Of a stretch of DNA of 64,000 bases, positions 48,250-57,382 are shown one piece after another (the first letter of the stretch is position 1; every line of letters starts with the position of its first letter). The stretch spans positions 1 through 64,000 of the forward strand of contig NZ_JANYGQ010000009.1 in the NCBI RefSeq assembly GCF_025359345.1, in the 5' to 3' direction. Position numbers and translations under genes: made by a program. The notes under the pieces are model-generated. The model made no database searches and was not told the DNA's origin. It worked only from the letters and a program-made list of their open reading frames with translations. Source of the stretch: Mucilaginibacter sp. Its GTDB lineage: Bacteria; Bacteroidota; Bacteroidia; Sphingobacteriales; Sphingobacteriaceae.

Positions 48250-49611
48250 TCACTGCGCTACCAACTTCAGCAGCACCGCCCCATGCTTATTAACCTGCTG
48301 ATGATAGCTTTGCTTAAATATGCCCATGTCCTGTTTCTTCCATAAATCCCTTACGGAAATTTTGCCTATCATACCTATTGATGCGAAGGTAAAATCAATA
48401 TCCTGGGGTTGCTCGCCCAGGTTAAACAGCGCTATGTACATGTCTTTGCTGCCCTGCGCGTGCGAGTACCATATTGTTTTTCCGTCTTTTTCAAACAGTT
48501 GCCTCGGGTTTTCGCCCTGCTGGTTAACAGCAATAACTTCGGGATTATTAAACAGGCTCAACTCAAAGGGCCGGTTTTCAGGCAGGTTTCCGCCAAGCAT
48601 TAAAGGTGAGCGAAATATGCTCCAAAAAGTCATATGCGTATATTCCTCGTCTTCGGTAAAGCGGCTGTAACGCTCCTCGCCCACCGGGCCGCGTTTAGAT
48701 AGCTTGCCGATTTGTATCATATCGCAATCGGGCCAGTGGCCCTGCACACCTACGCCTTCCCATTGTTTGGCGTATTTCATCATGCCGGTTATTTCTTTCC
48801 AGTTATCCCAAAAATCATCGGCCATGCGCCACATGTTGGCATTTCTAAGCAAGTGATCGGTTTCACCAACGGGTGTTGCACCCGGTGAAAGACTTAATAC
48901 AATTGGCCGGGCGCAATGCTCAATAGCCTTATAGTAGCCTTCCACTTCGGGCTCGCTATAGGGCCGCGAAAGATCATCTACCTTAATAAAATCAACACCC
49001 CATTCGGCGTATAGCTCCAGTATCGAGTTTAAATACTCCTGGGCGCCGGGCTTTTTCATATTCAGCCCGTACATGTGGTTCATCCAGGGGCATTTTGAAT
49101 TGGTGTCGGCAATCATATCTGCAGTGATGCCGTTTGTTCCCTTCACCGGCAATTTTGCCCAAACCGCCTGCCGCGGTATGCCACGCATAACGTGGATACC
49201 AAACTTCAACCCCAGCCCGTGCACATACTCTGCCAGCGGACCAAAACCCTTGCCGCCAAATGCCGAGGGAAATTTGGTGGGCTGCGGGCTTAGCCGGCCC
49301 CATTTGTCCATAGTGAGCCACGGAACATAGGAGCCATCGGGCAAGCGCAACTGAAAGGGATTGCCGATGTTGCTGCCCGGCGGGTTATCATACGACCATA
49401 AAAAATCGACTATAATATATTGCCAGCCGACTTGTTTCAAATTTTTTGCCATATAATCGGCATTGGCTTTTACTTCATCCTCGTGCACGGCCGAACCAAA
49501 ACAATTGTAGCTGTTCCAGCCCATGGGCGGGGTTAAGGCAACGTTTTGTGCCGATGAGGAAATGGAAATTGATACTAAGGCGCCAACGAGCACGGCGTAC
49601 AGGTATTTCAT
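48250..49611 (-). CDS. GH27 alpha-galactosidase-like enzyme
   Basis: 453 residues with a signal peptide (SISSSAQ). LTPPMGWNSYNCFG is the family opening. The nucleophile is D212 in FIKVDD and the acid/base is in RMAD265D. A short C-terminal beta domain follows. GH27 members release alpha-galactose or, in some cases, beta-L-arabinopyranose. It starts 25 bases after the hybrid two-component gene and probably shares its transcript. Confidence 0.92.
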   Translation of the reverse strand: MKYLYAVLVGALVSISISSSAQNVALTPPMGWNSYNCFGSAVHEDEVKANADYMAKNLKQVGWQYIIVDFLWSYDNPPGSNIGNPFQLRLPDGSYVPWLTMDKWGRLSPQPTKFPSAFGGKGFGPLAEYVHGLGLKFGIHVMRGIPRQAVWAKLPVKGTNGITADMIADTNSKCPWMNHMYGLNMKKPGAQEYLNSILELYAEWGVDFIKVDDLSRPYSEPEVEGYYKAIEHCARPIVLSLSPGATPVGETDHLLRNANMWRMADDFWDNWKEITGMMKYAKQWEGVGVQGHWPDCDMIQIGKLSKRGPVGEERYSRFTEDEEYTHMTFWSIFRSPLMLGGNLPENRPFELSLFNNPEVIAVNQQGENPRQLFEKDGKTIWYSHAQGSKDMYIALFNLGEQPQDIDFTFASIGMIGKISVRDLWKKQDMGIFKQSYHQQVNKHGAVLLKLVAQ

Positions 49612-49636
49612 AACAGTTGTAAGTTCTCTGCGTTAA

Positions 49637-52600
49637 TTAATTAAGGGTTTCTTCTTTTTCTTTACTGCGCAATTCAACAATGTATTCGGATGGCAACATA
49701 CCAAATTCCTCGCGAAAAACCTTGGCAAAGTAAGCAGCGTTATTAAATCCGACTTCGTAGGCAACACTGGCAATGCTCAGCTTGCTTTTCTCAAGCAGCT
49801 GCACTGCCCGCTTCAGGCGGATGGTGCGGATACAATCAACAGGGGTTTTACCGGTAAGTACTAATAATTTTTTGTAAAGCGATACCCTGCTGAGGTTCAT
49901 ATTCCGGCTCATCTCTTCGACCGAGAAATTCGGATTGGTTATATTCTTTTCAATACAGGCAAAGGCGTTCTTTAAAAACTTTTCATCTTCCGACACCACC
50001 TCGATACCCGATGCCTGCACATCAACCTGTTTCTGATAGGTTTTGGTAATCTTTAACAACCCATGGATTTTCGACAGCAATATTTCAAAGTTGAACGGCT
50101 TAACAATATAATCATTAGCGCCGCTGTTAAGGCCGGTTAACTGGTCATCCTGGCTGGTTAGTGCGGTGAGCAAAATAATTGGAATTTGTGCTGTGCGGCT
50201 GTCGGCTTTTATTTTTTTGCAAAGCTCGATGCCATTCATTTCGGGCATACTTACATCGCTCACAATAAGCTTAGGGTGCAATGCAAGCGCTTTTTGCCAC
50301 CCATCCTTGCCGTTTACTGCTTCAATAATATGGAAGCTATGTTTAAGGTTATCCTTTAAGTAAAATCTTAAATCATCATTATCCTCTATCAATAAAATAG
50401 CCGGCTTTTTTGAGGAGTTATTTACATTTTCTGCTGCCGGCAATGCAGGGTACAGCGCTTCAATCGCATCAGGAACATCTATCAACGACTCTTCGTGTAA
50501 GTCGCCAACAGGCAGCTCAATGGTGAAGCAGGTGCCATAATCGGGCTCGCTTTCAATTTTGATATCGCCGCCATGCATCTTAACAAATTCCTTGGTTATT
50601 GATAAACCGATACCGCTGCCCTGGTTAAGCAAACTCTCCGGCATGTTATCCTGGAAAAAGCGCTCAAAGATCTTTTCCTGGTTTTCGGCCGGTATGCCGA
50701 TACCTGTATCCATGATTTTTATCTCCAGTATCTTTTGGTCTTGCGCAAAAATATCGGGCGAGAATAAGTTGATCATTACGCTTATATAACCGCCCGATGG
50801 AGTAAACTTAAATGCATTTGATAACAGGTTAAACAGCACCCGTTCAATCTTGTCATGGTCGAAATTGGTGACGAACGAAGAAACCTCGCTTTCAAACAAA
50901 AACTGTATCTGTTTTTGATGCGCTACATCGGTAAACGACGATGAAACCTCTTTTATAAAATGGATGATATCGCCTTTTTTCAGGCTGAGCTTAAGCTCAT
51001 TGTACTCCATTTTACGAAAATCGAGCAACTGGTTTACCAGATTGAGCAGCCGTTTGCCATTGCGTTTTATCATGGTAAGTTGCTGCTGCTGTTCAGGCCG
51101 CTCAGTAGTTTTTATTAAGTCATCAATAGGCGATAGTATGAGCGACAATGGTGTGCGGAACTCGTGGCTCACGTTAGTGAAAAATTTAATCTTCATTACA
51201 TCAAGCTGATGCATGCGCCGGGCCTCTTCGCGTTCGTTGGCAATTTGCCGTTCTTCCTCCAGCTTATCGTGCTTAAGCCTGAATTCGTTCCTAAGTTTCA
51301 TTATTCCCCGGTGGCGGATGTAAAATAACGCACAACCAATAAGCACCACGTAAAAAACGTATGCAATTGCCGACTTCCAGAACGGCGGTAATACCTTTAT
51401 GTTAAGCGTTATGATGCTTGCGTTATTAATATCGTTAATGCTGCTTGCACGCACCTTAAAAACATAGTCGCCGGCATCAAGGTTGGTAAAAGTGGCCTTG
51501 CGAGAATTATTGGGTACCGACAGCCATTGTTTATCAAAATCTTCCAACTTATACTGATAAACAATTTTATCGGGGTTAAAATATTCAGTGGCTGCAAACT
51601 CAATACTAAAATCGTTTTCGTTGTGGTTCAGCGTTAAGTTCTTCGTGTCGGTAATGGAGCTTTTAAGCACCACGTTGCCATTAATGGTATCGCCCACAAT
51701 TACGCTTTTATTAAACAGCTGAAAGTCAGTAAACAACAGCTGGGGCTTGTTTTTGGTTATGCTGATAGACGAAGGATTGAAAATATTATACCCGTGCGCA
51801 CCGCCAAATATCATATCGCCATTGGGCCTTTTAATAGCGGCATAGGCATTAAACTCACGCCCCTGCAACCCGTCTGACTCATCAAATTTATTTATGTGGA
51901 AGGTGTATCCTCCACCAGCCGGCAGCGCTGTAATGGCGGCCATGCCATTAGGTGTGCTGAGCCAAATTTTTCCGTTGTTATCTTCCAGTATCTTCAATAC
52001 ATCATTGGCAGGCAAACCATTTGCTTCATTGAGGTTGTAAAATTTATTTGTTTTGGGGTTTAATACGCTTAAGCCATCTTTGGCGCCTATCCACATCAGG
52101 CCGCGGGTGTCCTGCAAAATGGTATTTACATCATTGCCAATAAGGCTATTAGGGTTATTGGGCTGGTTTTTGTAATGCCGGGCTACTGTGCTGCCCGGGG
52201 ATATAAAGTCGATACCCTTATCGCGGCCTATCCAGATGTTTTTTTGCCGGTCTTCATATATAATTGCCGTGTAGTTTGACAGCATCTGGTAATTGGGGTG
52301 CTGAAAACTATTGGTAGCCCTGTCGTAAATATTGATTGCACCCGCAAACGTGCCTAACCACAGCTTTTGCGACGAGTCTTCTATAATGGTATACACCCTG
52401 TCGTCTGATATGCTGGAAGGATCGGTGTCGTTATGTTTATAATGAACGAATCTGCCGCCTTCAAAACGATCCAGCCCGCCAAAATACGTGCCAACCCAAA
52501 GCTTATGATCATGGTCTATACAAAGGCTTATTACCACATTGTTAGCAAGGCTGCTGGCGTCGGCGGGGTTATGTTTGTATTGGGTGTACGTTTTTTTGCC

Positions 52601-53797
52601 GGCATCGTAATAGATCAGTCCGCCGCCGTTGGTACCCATCCATAAGTTGCCTTTTCCATCATCAGCAAAGCAGTCCACATCTTCGTAAGGCAGACTCCTG
52701 GCATCCGAAAGGTAATGCCTTACCAGCGGAAACTGGATGATACTTTTGTGGTAATAGCTTATCCCCTGCTTAAAGGTACCTGCCCAAATTATGCCGGTGT
52801 TGTCTTTGTAAAGCACCGTACTGTTACCCTGCAGCGATTTAGCATCATCCTCCTTATTTAATACATATTGTATACTGTTATTGGCCGGATTGATGATGTT
52901 TATGCCCCCGTGGTCTGTACCGATCCATATTTTATTGTCGTCGGCCTGTAAAATGCTATAAATAACATTGTAATTGAGCCTGGTGCTGCCGGTTTCGGTG
53001 CTGAAATGGTCGAGTACATCGGTGTTAGTGTTGTACCGGTAAACACCGAGCGGACTATCAGCGGCAAACAGCCAAAGGTTGTTTTGGCTATCAATGCTTG
53101 CCGAATACCTTTCGGGCTTGTTATTGTTGGCTTTGGATAATTTACTGGTTTGCGCAACTATGGTGCTGGTACGAACATCGAGTTTGTCAATTTCACCATC
53201 GGAATAAACAAGCCATACAAACTTGCGACCGTCTTCAACAACGTCGGTCACCGCATCGGAGTGTAAAATGGAAATTGAATTATTACCGGCACTATTAAAA
53301 AAACTGGTGGTATTGGTTTTAGGGTCGTAGCAATATAAGCCCTCGTTATTGGTTAAAAACCAAAAATTGCCCTGGTTGTCTTTTTTAATATTGGTCAACT
53401 GGTCGGTTAATACTTTATATTTACCGAGTTCGCGGGCAATATCGTTCGAAAATTTCTCGGTGATTGCGTCGTATATGCTGAACCCGCTGTGGGTTTTTAT
53501 CCAGAGCTTTTTGCCGGGCCCCTCAAAAATGCCTGCAACGGCATTATCTCCCAATGATGTTGGATCATTTGCGCGGTGTTTAAATACTTTAAATTTATAG
53601 CCGTCGTACCGGTTTAACCCACTTATGGTGCCGAACCACATAAAGCCGTCGGCATCTTTAAAAATGCTGCTTACCTGGTTTATCGACAGGCCGTTGGTGA
53701 TATCCAGATGCGAAAACTGATAAGTCGTGTTTTGTGCATACAGCCATTGCTGCATCACCATAAACAGGATAACAATTTTGTAAACTCTAAAGCGCAT
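49637..53797 (-). CDS. hybrid two-component system regulator (HTCS) of the PUL
   Basis: 1386 residues in the classic order: signal peptide; two-component propeller repeats to about 740 (WFGTISGLNRYDGYKFK, WIGTDHGGINI); Y_Y_Y domain; one membrane helix at about 808-830; HisKA with FFTNVSHEFRTPLSLIL at about 870-886; HATPase with NAFKFTPSGGYI and DTGIGIP; receiver domain from about 1138 (LLIEDNDDLR) with phospho-acceptor Asp in VSDVSMPEMNG; and a C-terminal AraC-type DNA-binding domain. It senses a glycan fragment in the periplasm and activates the locus. A pair of shared boxes lies 358 bases before its start. Confidence 0.95.
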   Translation of the reverse strand: MRFRVYKIVILFMVMQQWLYAQNTTYQFSHLDITNGLSINQVSSIFKDADGFMWFGTISGLNRYDGYKFKVFKHRANDPTSLGDNAVAGIFEGPGKKLWIKTHSGFSIYDAITEKFSNDIARELGKYKVLTDQLTNIKKDNQGNFWFLTNNEGLYCYDPKTNTTSFFNSAGNNSISILHSDAVTDVVEDGRKFVWLVYSDGEIDKLDVRTSTIVAQTSKLSKANNNKPERYSASIDSQNNLWLFAADSPLGVYRYNTNTDVLDHFSTETGSTRLNYNVIYSILQADDNKIWIGTDHGGINIINPANNSIQYVLNKEDDAKSLQGNSTVLYKDNTGIIWAGTFKQGISYYHKSIIQFPLVRHYLSDARSLPYEDVDCFADDGKGNLWMGTNGGGLIYYDAGKKTYTQYKHNPADASSLANNVVISLCIDHDHKLWVGTYFGGLDRFEGGRFVHYKHNDTDPSSISDDRVYTIIEDSSQKLWLGTFAGAINIYDRATNSFQHPNYQMLSNYTAIIYEDRQKNIWIGRDKGIDFISPGSTVARHYKNQPNNPNSLIGNDVNTILQDTRGLMWIGAKDGLSVLNPKTNKFYNLNEANGLPANDVLKILEDNNGKIWLSTPNGMAAITALPAGGGYTFHINKFDESDGLQGREFNAYAAIKRPNGDMIFGGAHGYNIFNPSSISITKNKPQLLFTDFQLFNKSVIVGDTINGNVVLKSSITDTKNLTLNHNENDFSIEFAATEYFNPDKIVYQYKLEDFDKQWLSVPNNSRKATFTNLDAGDYVFKVRASSINDINNASIITLNIKVLPPFWKSAIAYVFYVVLIGCALFYIRHRGIMKLRNEFRLKHDKLEEERQIANEREEARRMHQLDVMKIKFFTNVSHEFRTPLSLILSPIDDLIKTTERPEQQQQLTMIKRNGKRLLNLVNQLLDFRKMEYNELKLSLKKGDIIHFIKEVSSSFTDVAHQKQIQFLFESEVSSFVTNFDHDKIERVLFNLLSNAFKFTPSGGYISVMINLFSPDIFAQDQKILEIKIMDTGIGIPAENQEKIFERFFQDNMPESLLNQGSGIGLSITKEFVKMHGGDIKIESEPDYGTCFTIELPVGDLHEESLIDVPDAIEALYPALPAAENVNNSSKKPAILLIEDNDDLRFYLKDNLKHSFHIIEAVNGKDGWQKALALHPKLIVSDVSMPEMNGIELCKKIKADSRTAQIPIILLTALTSQDDQLTGLNSGANDYIVKPFNFEILLSKIHGLLKITKTYQKQVDVQASGIEVVSEDEKFLKNAFACIEKNITNPNFSVEEMSRNMNLSRVSLYKKLLVLTGKTPVDCIRTIRLKRAVQLLEKSKLSIASVAYEVGFNNAAYFAKVFREEFGMLPSEYIVELRSKEKEETLN

Positions 53798-53818
53798 ATG
53801 TGCCTGGTATGTCGGTTT

Positions 53819-53938
53819 GAATCAAGAGCCAAGAATCAAGAACCAAGAGTCAAGACAGAAAAAAGGAAAATTGGCAAATGGCGATTCACACCACCTACTG
53901 TTTTCACTCTTTGTTCTTGATTCCTGGCTCTTTGTTCT
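53819..53938. repeat. second copy of the AAGAgCC 7-mer inverted repeat
   Basis: The left arm 53,819-53,855 is five to six 7-base words (AAGAGCC AAGAATC AAGAACC ...); the right arm 53,911-53,938 is the inverted counterpart (TTCTTGATTCCTGGCTCTTT). Same word family as 48,162-48,246, different spacer. It lies just upstream of the HTCS gene. Confidence 0.8.
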
Positions 53939-54154
53939 ATTCCCTTTGTTCTTACTAATTGGTTCTAATTCTCTAATCTATGCAATAATTGTTAATATAA
54001 CAGTAATTAATTTCAACTGCACGCAGCACAGCTATTTATCACATCAAAAAAACGTTAAATACAATTCAACCGCATTTGCCGGGCGTAACAGGTCTATTTA
54101 TTGGATTGCTGCTAAAGCACTGGTGGTAAAGTTAGGGTTTTATGCAGCTCATGG

Positions 54155-54190
54155 ATACGACAAATGTTAAATTTGATACCACAAATGTTA
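54155..54190 (-). promoter_or_regulatory. paired 15-base operator between AraC and HTCS genes
   Basis: ATACGACAAATGTTA (54,155-54,169; 14 of 15) and ATACCACAAATGTTA (54,176-54,190, the consensus itself), starts 21 bases apart. A third, partial half (AAATGTTAA) occurs at about 54,202. The pair is the best match of the four. Confidence 0.7.
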
Positions 54191-54219
54191 GGGAAGGATA
54201 AAAATGTTAACCGCTTGTT

Positions 54220-55107
54220 TTATATAAAAACTTTCCCTGATGTATAGGTTTCCCTGAATTCGCGGGGCACACATTGTTTTTTGCGTTTAAAGGCGCGATT
54301 GAAATTAGAGATATTGTTGAAGCCGCACTTATAGGCGATGAGGGCTATGGTATAATTGGTATCAACCAGCATGCGCGATGCATGGCCCAGCCTTATTTCG
54401 TTAATAGTATCGATAAACGACTTGCCGGTACGCTTTTTGAAAAACCTGCTGAACGATACAGTAGGCATATTTGCTATTTTTGCCGCCTCGGCAAGGGCAA
54501 TTGGTTTTTCGTAATTATCATATAAAAACTCAAATACCTTTTCCACCCTGCGGCTCTTATAGGCAAATTTCTCGCTGGCAAAGCCCGGCTCCGACAACAA
54601 CTTTATATTTGGCGCCACCGATAAACTGTGCAGAATTGACAACAAGGCCAGTACGGCCTCGAACTGGGTTTTCTGTTTTAAATTCACGATGCTGTCCAGC
54701 ACGCCCTCCGCTGTTTCCTGCGAAAAAAGTATACCGCGCTGGGCATTGTTAAACATGCTTTTGAGCATGCTTAGCTGGTTGCGTTTTAAAAAGCCCTCTC
54801 CAAATAAATCCTTATGAAACTGGATGGTTATTTCCTGTATATCGCCGGGTTTGCGCTGATGGTTGAACCAGGAATGGTACAGGTTAGGGCCGATAAACAC
54901 CAGCTCGATATCGTCAACCACGCCAATGCTGCCGCCCACAATACGTTTGGCGCCTTTGGCATTTAATATCAGGGTGAGTTCATATTCGCTGTGATAGTGC
55001 AGCGGGAAGTCAAAATCCTTTTTTACCCTTGACGATATAGTGAAACAATCGCCCGGAGTTAAAGGTGTTATTTCGTGCATTACGCCCGGAGTGACTGCCT
55101 GGTACAT
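54220..55107 (-). CDS. AraC-family regulator with N-terminal cupin sensor
   Basis: 295 residues. Residues 1-110 form a cupin (DFPLHYHSEYELTLILNAKG with the two histidines). The C-terminal 100 residues carry the double HTH: IALAEAAKIANMPTVSFSRFFKKRTGKSF, then IALIAYKCGFNNISNFNRAFKRKKQCVPREF. Soluble, so it senses an internal sugar or metabolite. It lies upstream of the HTCS on the same strand and has its own box pair 63 bases before its start, so it is a candidate autoregulated owner of the boxes. Confidence 0.9.
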   Translation of the reverse strand: MYQAVTPGVMHEITPLTPGDCFTISSRVKKDFDFPLHYHSEYELTLILNAKGAKRIVGGSIGVVDDIELVFIGPNLYHSWFNHQRKPGDIQEITIQFHKDLFGEGFLKRNQLSMLKSMFNNAQRGILFSQETAEGVLDSIVNLKQKTQFEAVLALLSILHSLSVAPNIKLLSEPGFASEKFAYKSRRVEKVFEFLYDNYEKPIALAEAAKIANMPTVSFSRFFKKRTGKSFIDTINEIRLGHASRMLVDTNYTIALIAYKCGFNNISNFNRAFKRKKQCVPREFRETYTSGKVFI

Positions 55108-55169
55108 TGTTTTTAAAATTGGAGGTTGTTATTTGGTTTTGTAAAGCTATAGCATTACAATTTTTATTA

Positions 55170-55205
55170 ATCCCACAAAAGTTTATGTTTATATAACAAA
55201 TGTTA
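55170..55205 (-). promoter_or_regulatory. paired 15-base operator upstream of AraC gene
   Basis: ATCCCACAAAAGTTT (55,170-55,184; 12 of 15) and ATATAACAAATGTTA (55,191-55,205; 13 of 15), starts 21 bases apart, same orientation. The proximal box is 63 bases before the start codon. Confidence 0.6.
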
Positions 55206-55283
55206 ACCCGGGGAGTAAATACGGGTAGTATCACAGGGAATAAACGGCTTTTGAGTACTCCAAACACCTCATGATAAAGTAAA

Positions 55284-55315
55284 AAAGAGCAATACGCGTT
55301 GGCGTATTGCTCTTT
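55284..55315 (-). terminator. terminator of the 107-residue gene
   Basis: AAAGAGCAATACGC, GTTG loop, GCGTATTGCTCTTT: a perfect 14-bp stem with a T-run on the minus strand, 22 bases after the stop at 55,337. Confidence 0.85.
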
Positions 55316-55336
55316 AAAATAAGTTTTTTAAAAGAC

Positions 55337-55660
55337 TTATCCCCTCGGCCGTTTTAAATTAAAAGCAACCAGGTAATTAATCTCGTCTGTAAGTATATTT
55401 TTTGCAGTTGGTAACTGGCTTTCGTTGTATGATGATTGCTTTAAACCCTTTTGAGTGGCATGGAAAACCTGCAACAACATTTCGGGGCCAACCTTTATGG
55501 AAACAGCCGGAAAATAATCTTTATGAAGTTTTGAGCGTCCACTAGCTGTAACCATGCTCAATTCCCAAATATCGTCGGATTTGAAGCCATGCTCGCTGGC
55601 TGCATTCATTAAATCGTACAGGTACATACGGGTTTGAACTTCTACAGTTTGTACGCTCAT
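55337..55660 (-). CDS. small conserved-looking protein of unknown function
   Basis: 107 residues, soluble, no signal peptide. Predicted mixed alpha/beta (TRMYLYDLMNAASEHGFKSDDIWELSMV, FPAVSIKVGPEMLLQVFHAT). It ends in a basic tail. I do not recognise a family. It starts 2 bases after the stop of the 43-residue gene and is followed by a strong terminator, so the two form a bicistron. Confidence 0.65.
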   Translation of the reverse strand: MSVQTVEVQTRMYLYDLMNAASEHGFKSDDIWELSMVTASGRSKLHKDYFPAVSIKVGPEMLLQVFHATQKGLKQSSYNESQLPTAKNILTDEINYLVAFNLKRPRG

Positions 55661-55662
55661 GC

Positions 55663-55794
55663 TTATTTAGGTTTTTTGCCTGTGGCAATTTCAGATTTCG
55701 AACCTTTTTCTGACTGGTACGACGATACCTTTTTATTTGCGTTAACGCTCGGGGCTTTTTTAACCTCTTTGATGGTTTTTTTGTCTTTGCTCAT
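55663..55794 (-). CDS. 43-residue lysine-rich small protein
   Basis: MSKDKKTIKEVKKAPSVNAN and a tail of SSYQSEKGSK and GKKPK: 12 lysines in 43 residues, no hydrophobic core, probably unstructured and nucleic-acid or ribosome-associated, though that is a guess. It is just 2 bases upstream of the 107-residue gene. Short-gene status rests on the tight spacing and codon-like composition. Confidence 0.55.
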   Translation of the reverse strand: MSKDKKTIKEVKKAPSVNANKKVSSYQSEKGSKSEIATGKKPK

Positions 55795-55977
55795 TATTGG
55801 TGATGTTTAATGGTATAAATAATTAAACGCAGATACCAGGGTATTATTAGCCGAATGATAAGTATTGTTTAAGAAAAGAGACGAAACAATGTTTAAACGC
55901 AGCTACTGCGGTAGTATGGAATTTTTAAAGATAGGTTTTATAAAGCAAAGTTTGGCTGCTGGCCAATAATAAATATG

Positions 55978-56424
55978 TTAAGCCCCAAACTGGCGTAAAT
56001 GATGATCAAGGTGTTTATACTGTAGGGTACTCCATTCATCAACGGTTAACGGGCCAAAAAACGGGTGGGGGCCGTTTATTAATACGCCAGGGCCGCTTTC
56101 AAATTTTTTCACCAAGACGATTAGCGCAGCCTTTTCCTGCTCAAAATTGCGTACATCAGCAATTTTGGCTTCCTTCATGGTCGGTAGGTTGCGTTCAAAA
56201 GGTTGGTCGTTAACCAACTTTTTTTTAGCTATGCGGCCAAATAGCAGACCTATTAAACCTCCTTTGCTCACAATATCGCCAACGGCAACCTGTATAGGCA
56301 CCTGACAATGGGCCAGCATTTGGGCGACATTCATTTTGCCCCACAAAGCAGGAGTTGCCGGCGTAAGCTTATTGATACGGACAATAAATGATTCGATTGT
56401 GGCTGGGTTGAAAATGCTATCCAT
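55978..56424 (-). CDS. DUF1569 (DinB-like) protein
   Basis: 148 residues. ALWGKMNVAQMLAHCQVPIQVAVGD and LTVDEWSTLQYKHLDHHLRQFG match DUF1569, a four-helix DinB-related fold, with histidines in the two helices that would bind a metal. No signal peptide. It stands alone between gaps of 183 and 113 bases. The function is unknown. Confidence 0.85.
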   Translation of the reverse strand: MDSIFNPATIESFIVRINKLTPATPALWGKMNVAQMLAHCQVPIQVAVGDIVSKGGLIGLLFGRIAKKKLVNDQPFERNLPTMKEAKIADVRNFEQEKAALIVLVKKFESGPGVLINGPHPFFGPLTVDEWSTLQYKHLDHHLRQFGA

Positions 56425-56537
56425 AACAAGGTTTTTAAAGCCTTAAAAGTAGATAAAAAGCTGCCGATAAATTGGAAAAAACGGGCTTAATCTTGCATGT
56501 ACTTATCCACCGAAATTACTCCTGGAAGTTATCCCGG

Positions 56538-57206
56538 TTAATACCCCAGCGCAACCCCACCCGGCGGAGAGAAAACAAAGTGGGTAACTAACTTATCCAG
56601 CAGCACAAACGCGGCAATAATAAGCGCAATGCCGGCAACCTCGTTAAGCCGGTGCACAAATTTTACCGATATACGGTCGCGCAGCTTATCGGCATAAAAG
56701 GCCTTGGTGGTATCCAGACCAAACTGCACGATAAGGATAGTTAAAAACATTATCCCAATTTTTAATGAGCGATTGTGTACGCCCTCGTGGTAAACGGTAC
56801 TTGCCGCGCCGATAACTATCGTCCAATGGAATAAAATGGTTGGGTTAAAAATGCACATAACAAAGCCTTTCAAAAAGTAGCCCGCGCGATGCAGCTTGGT
56901 GGGGATGGTATTCTTATAGTTTATTTCGGACTTTTTGAACATATAGTAAATACCTATGGCAAACAAAATGGCGCTGCCAAATATGCCTGCGTAGGTTTTA
57001 TCGTGTGCGGTGATATCAAAATATTGTGAGCCGAACAGTATGGCACCAACAAAAACCATGTCGCTGCAAACAACGCCCAAAGCTAATGCAACACCTGCAT
57101 GGAAGCCCTTTTCGATGCTGGTTTTTATTAGTGCAAAAAATACCGGGCCGGTTAAAAACGTAAGCACTAACCCAAACCCAATACCCGAAATAATAGCTTC
57201 TATCAT
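56538..57206 (-). CDS. LysE-family amino-acid exporter
   Basis: 222 residues with six predicted membrane helices. The conserved opening GIGFGLVLTFLTGPVFFALIKTSIEKGFHAGVALALG, with its T-G-P, is the LysE signature. NPTILFHWTIVIGAA carries the second conserved N-P. Exports an amino acid or related compound; the substrate is not predictable. Confidence 0.9.
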   Translation of the reverse strand: MIEAIISGIGFGLVLTFLTGPVFFALIKTSIEKGFHAGVALALGVVCSDMVFVGAILFGSQYFDITAHDKTYAGIFGSAILFAIGIYYMFKKSEINYKNTIPTKLHRAGYFLKGFVMCIFNPTILFHWTIVIGAASTVYHEGVHNRSLKIGIMFLTILIVQFGLDTTKAFYADKLRDRISVKFVHRLNEVAGIALIIAAFVLLDKLVTHFVFSPPGGVALGY

Positions 57207-57382
57207 TAATTAAGGCTTATGTGCCAGTTAATTTTAAAAAAGGCAGCACGAATATGCAACTTTATATGGTAAACAACCAAACTTAAAATTGTGATTTATT
57301 AATTAAAAAATATAGCAGAATTATAAAAAATAGCTATGTTTAGTGTTTCAATTACACCGTTTGTATAAACCTGATTAAAACA

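Noticed and set aside
57334-57369. Possible reverse-oriented 15-base box pair upstream of the MFS gene
   Set aside because: At the right spacing, the two windows match the consensus at only 7 and 8 of 15 positions, near what chance gives in A/T-rich DNA.
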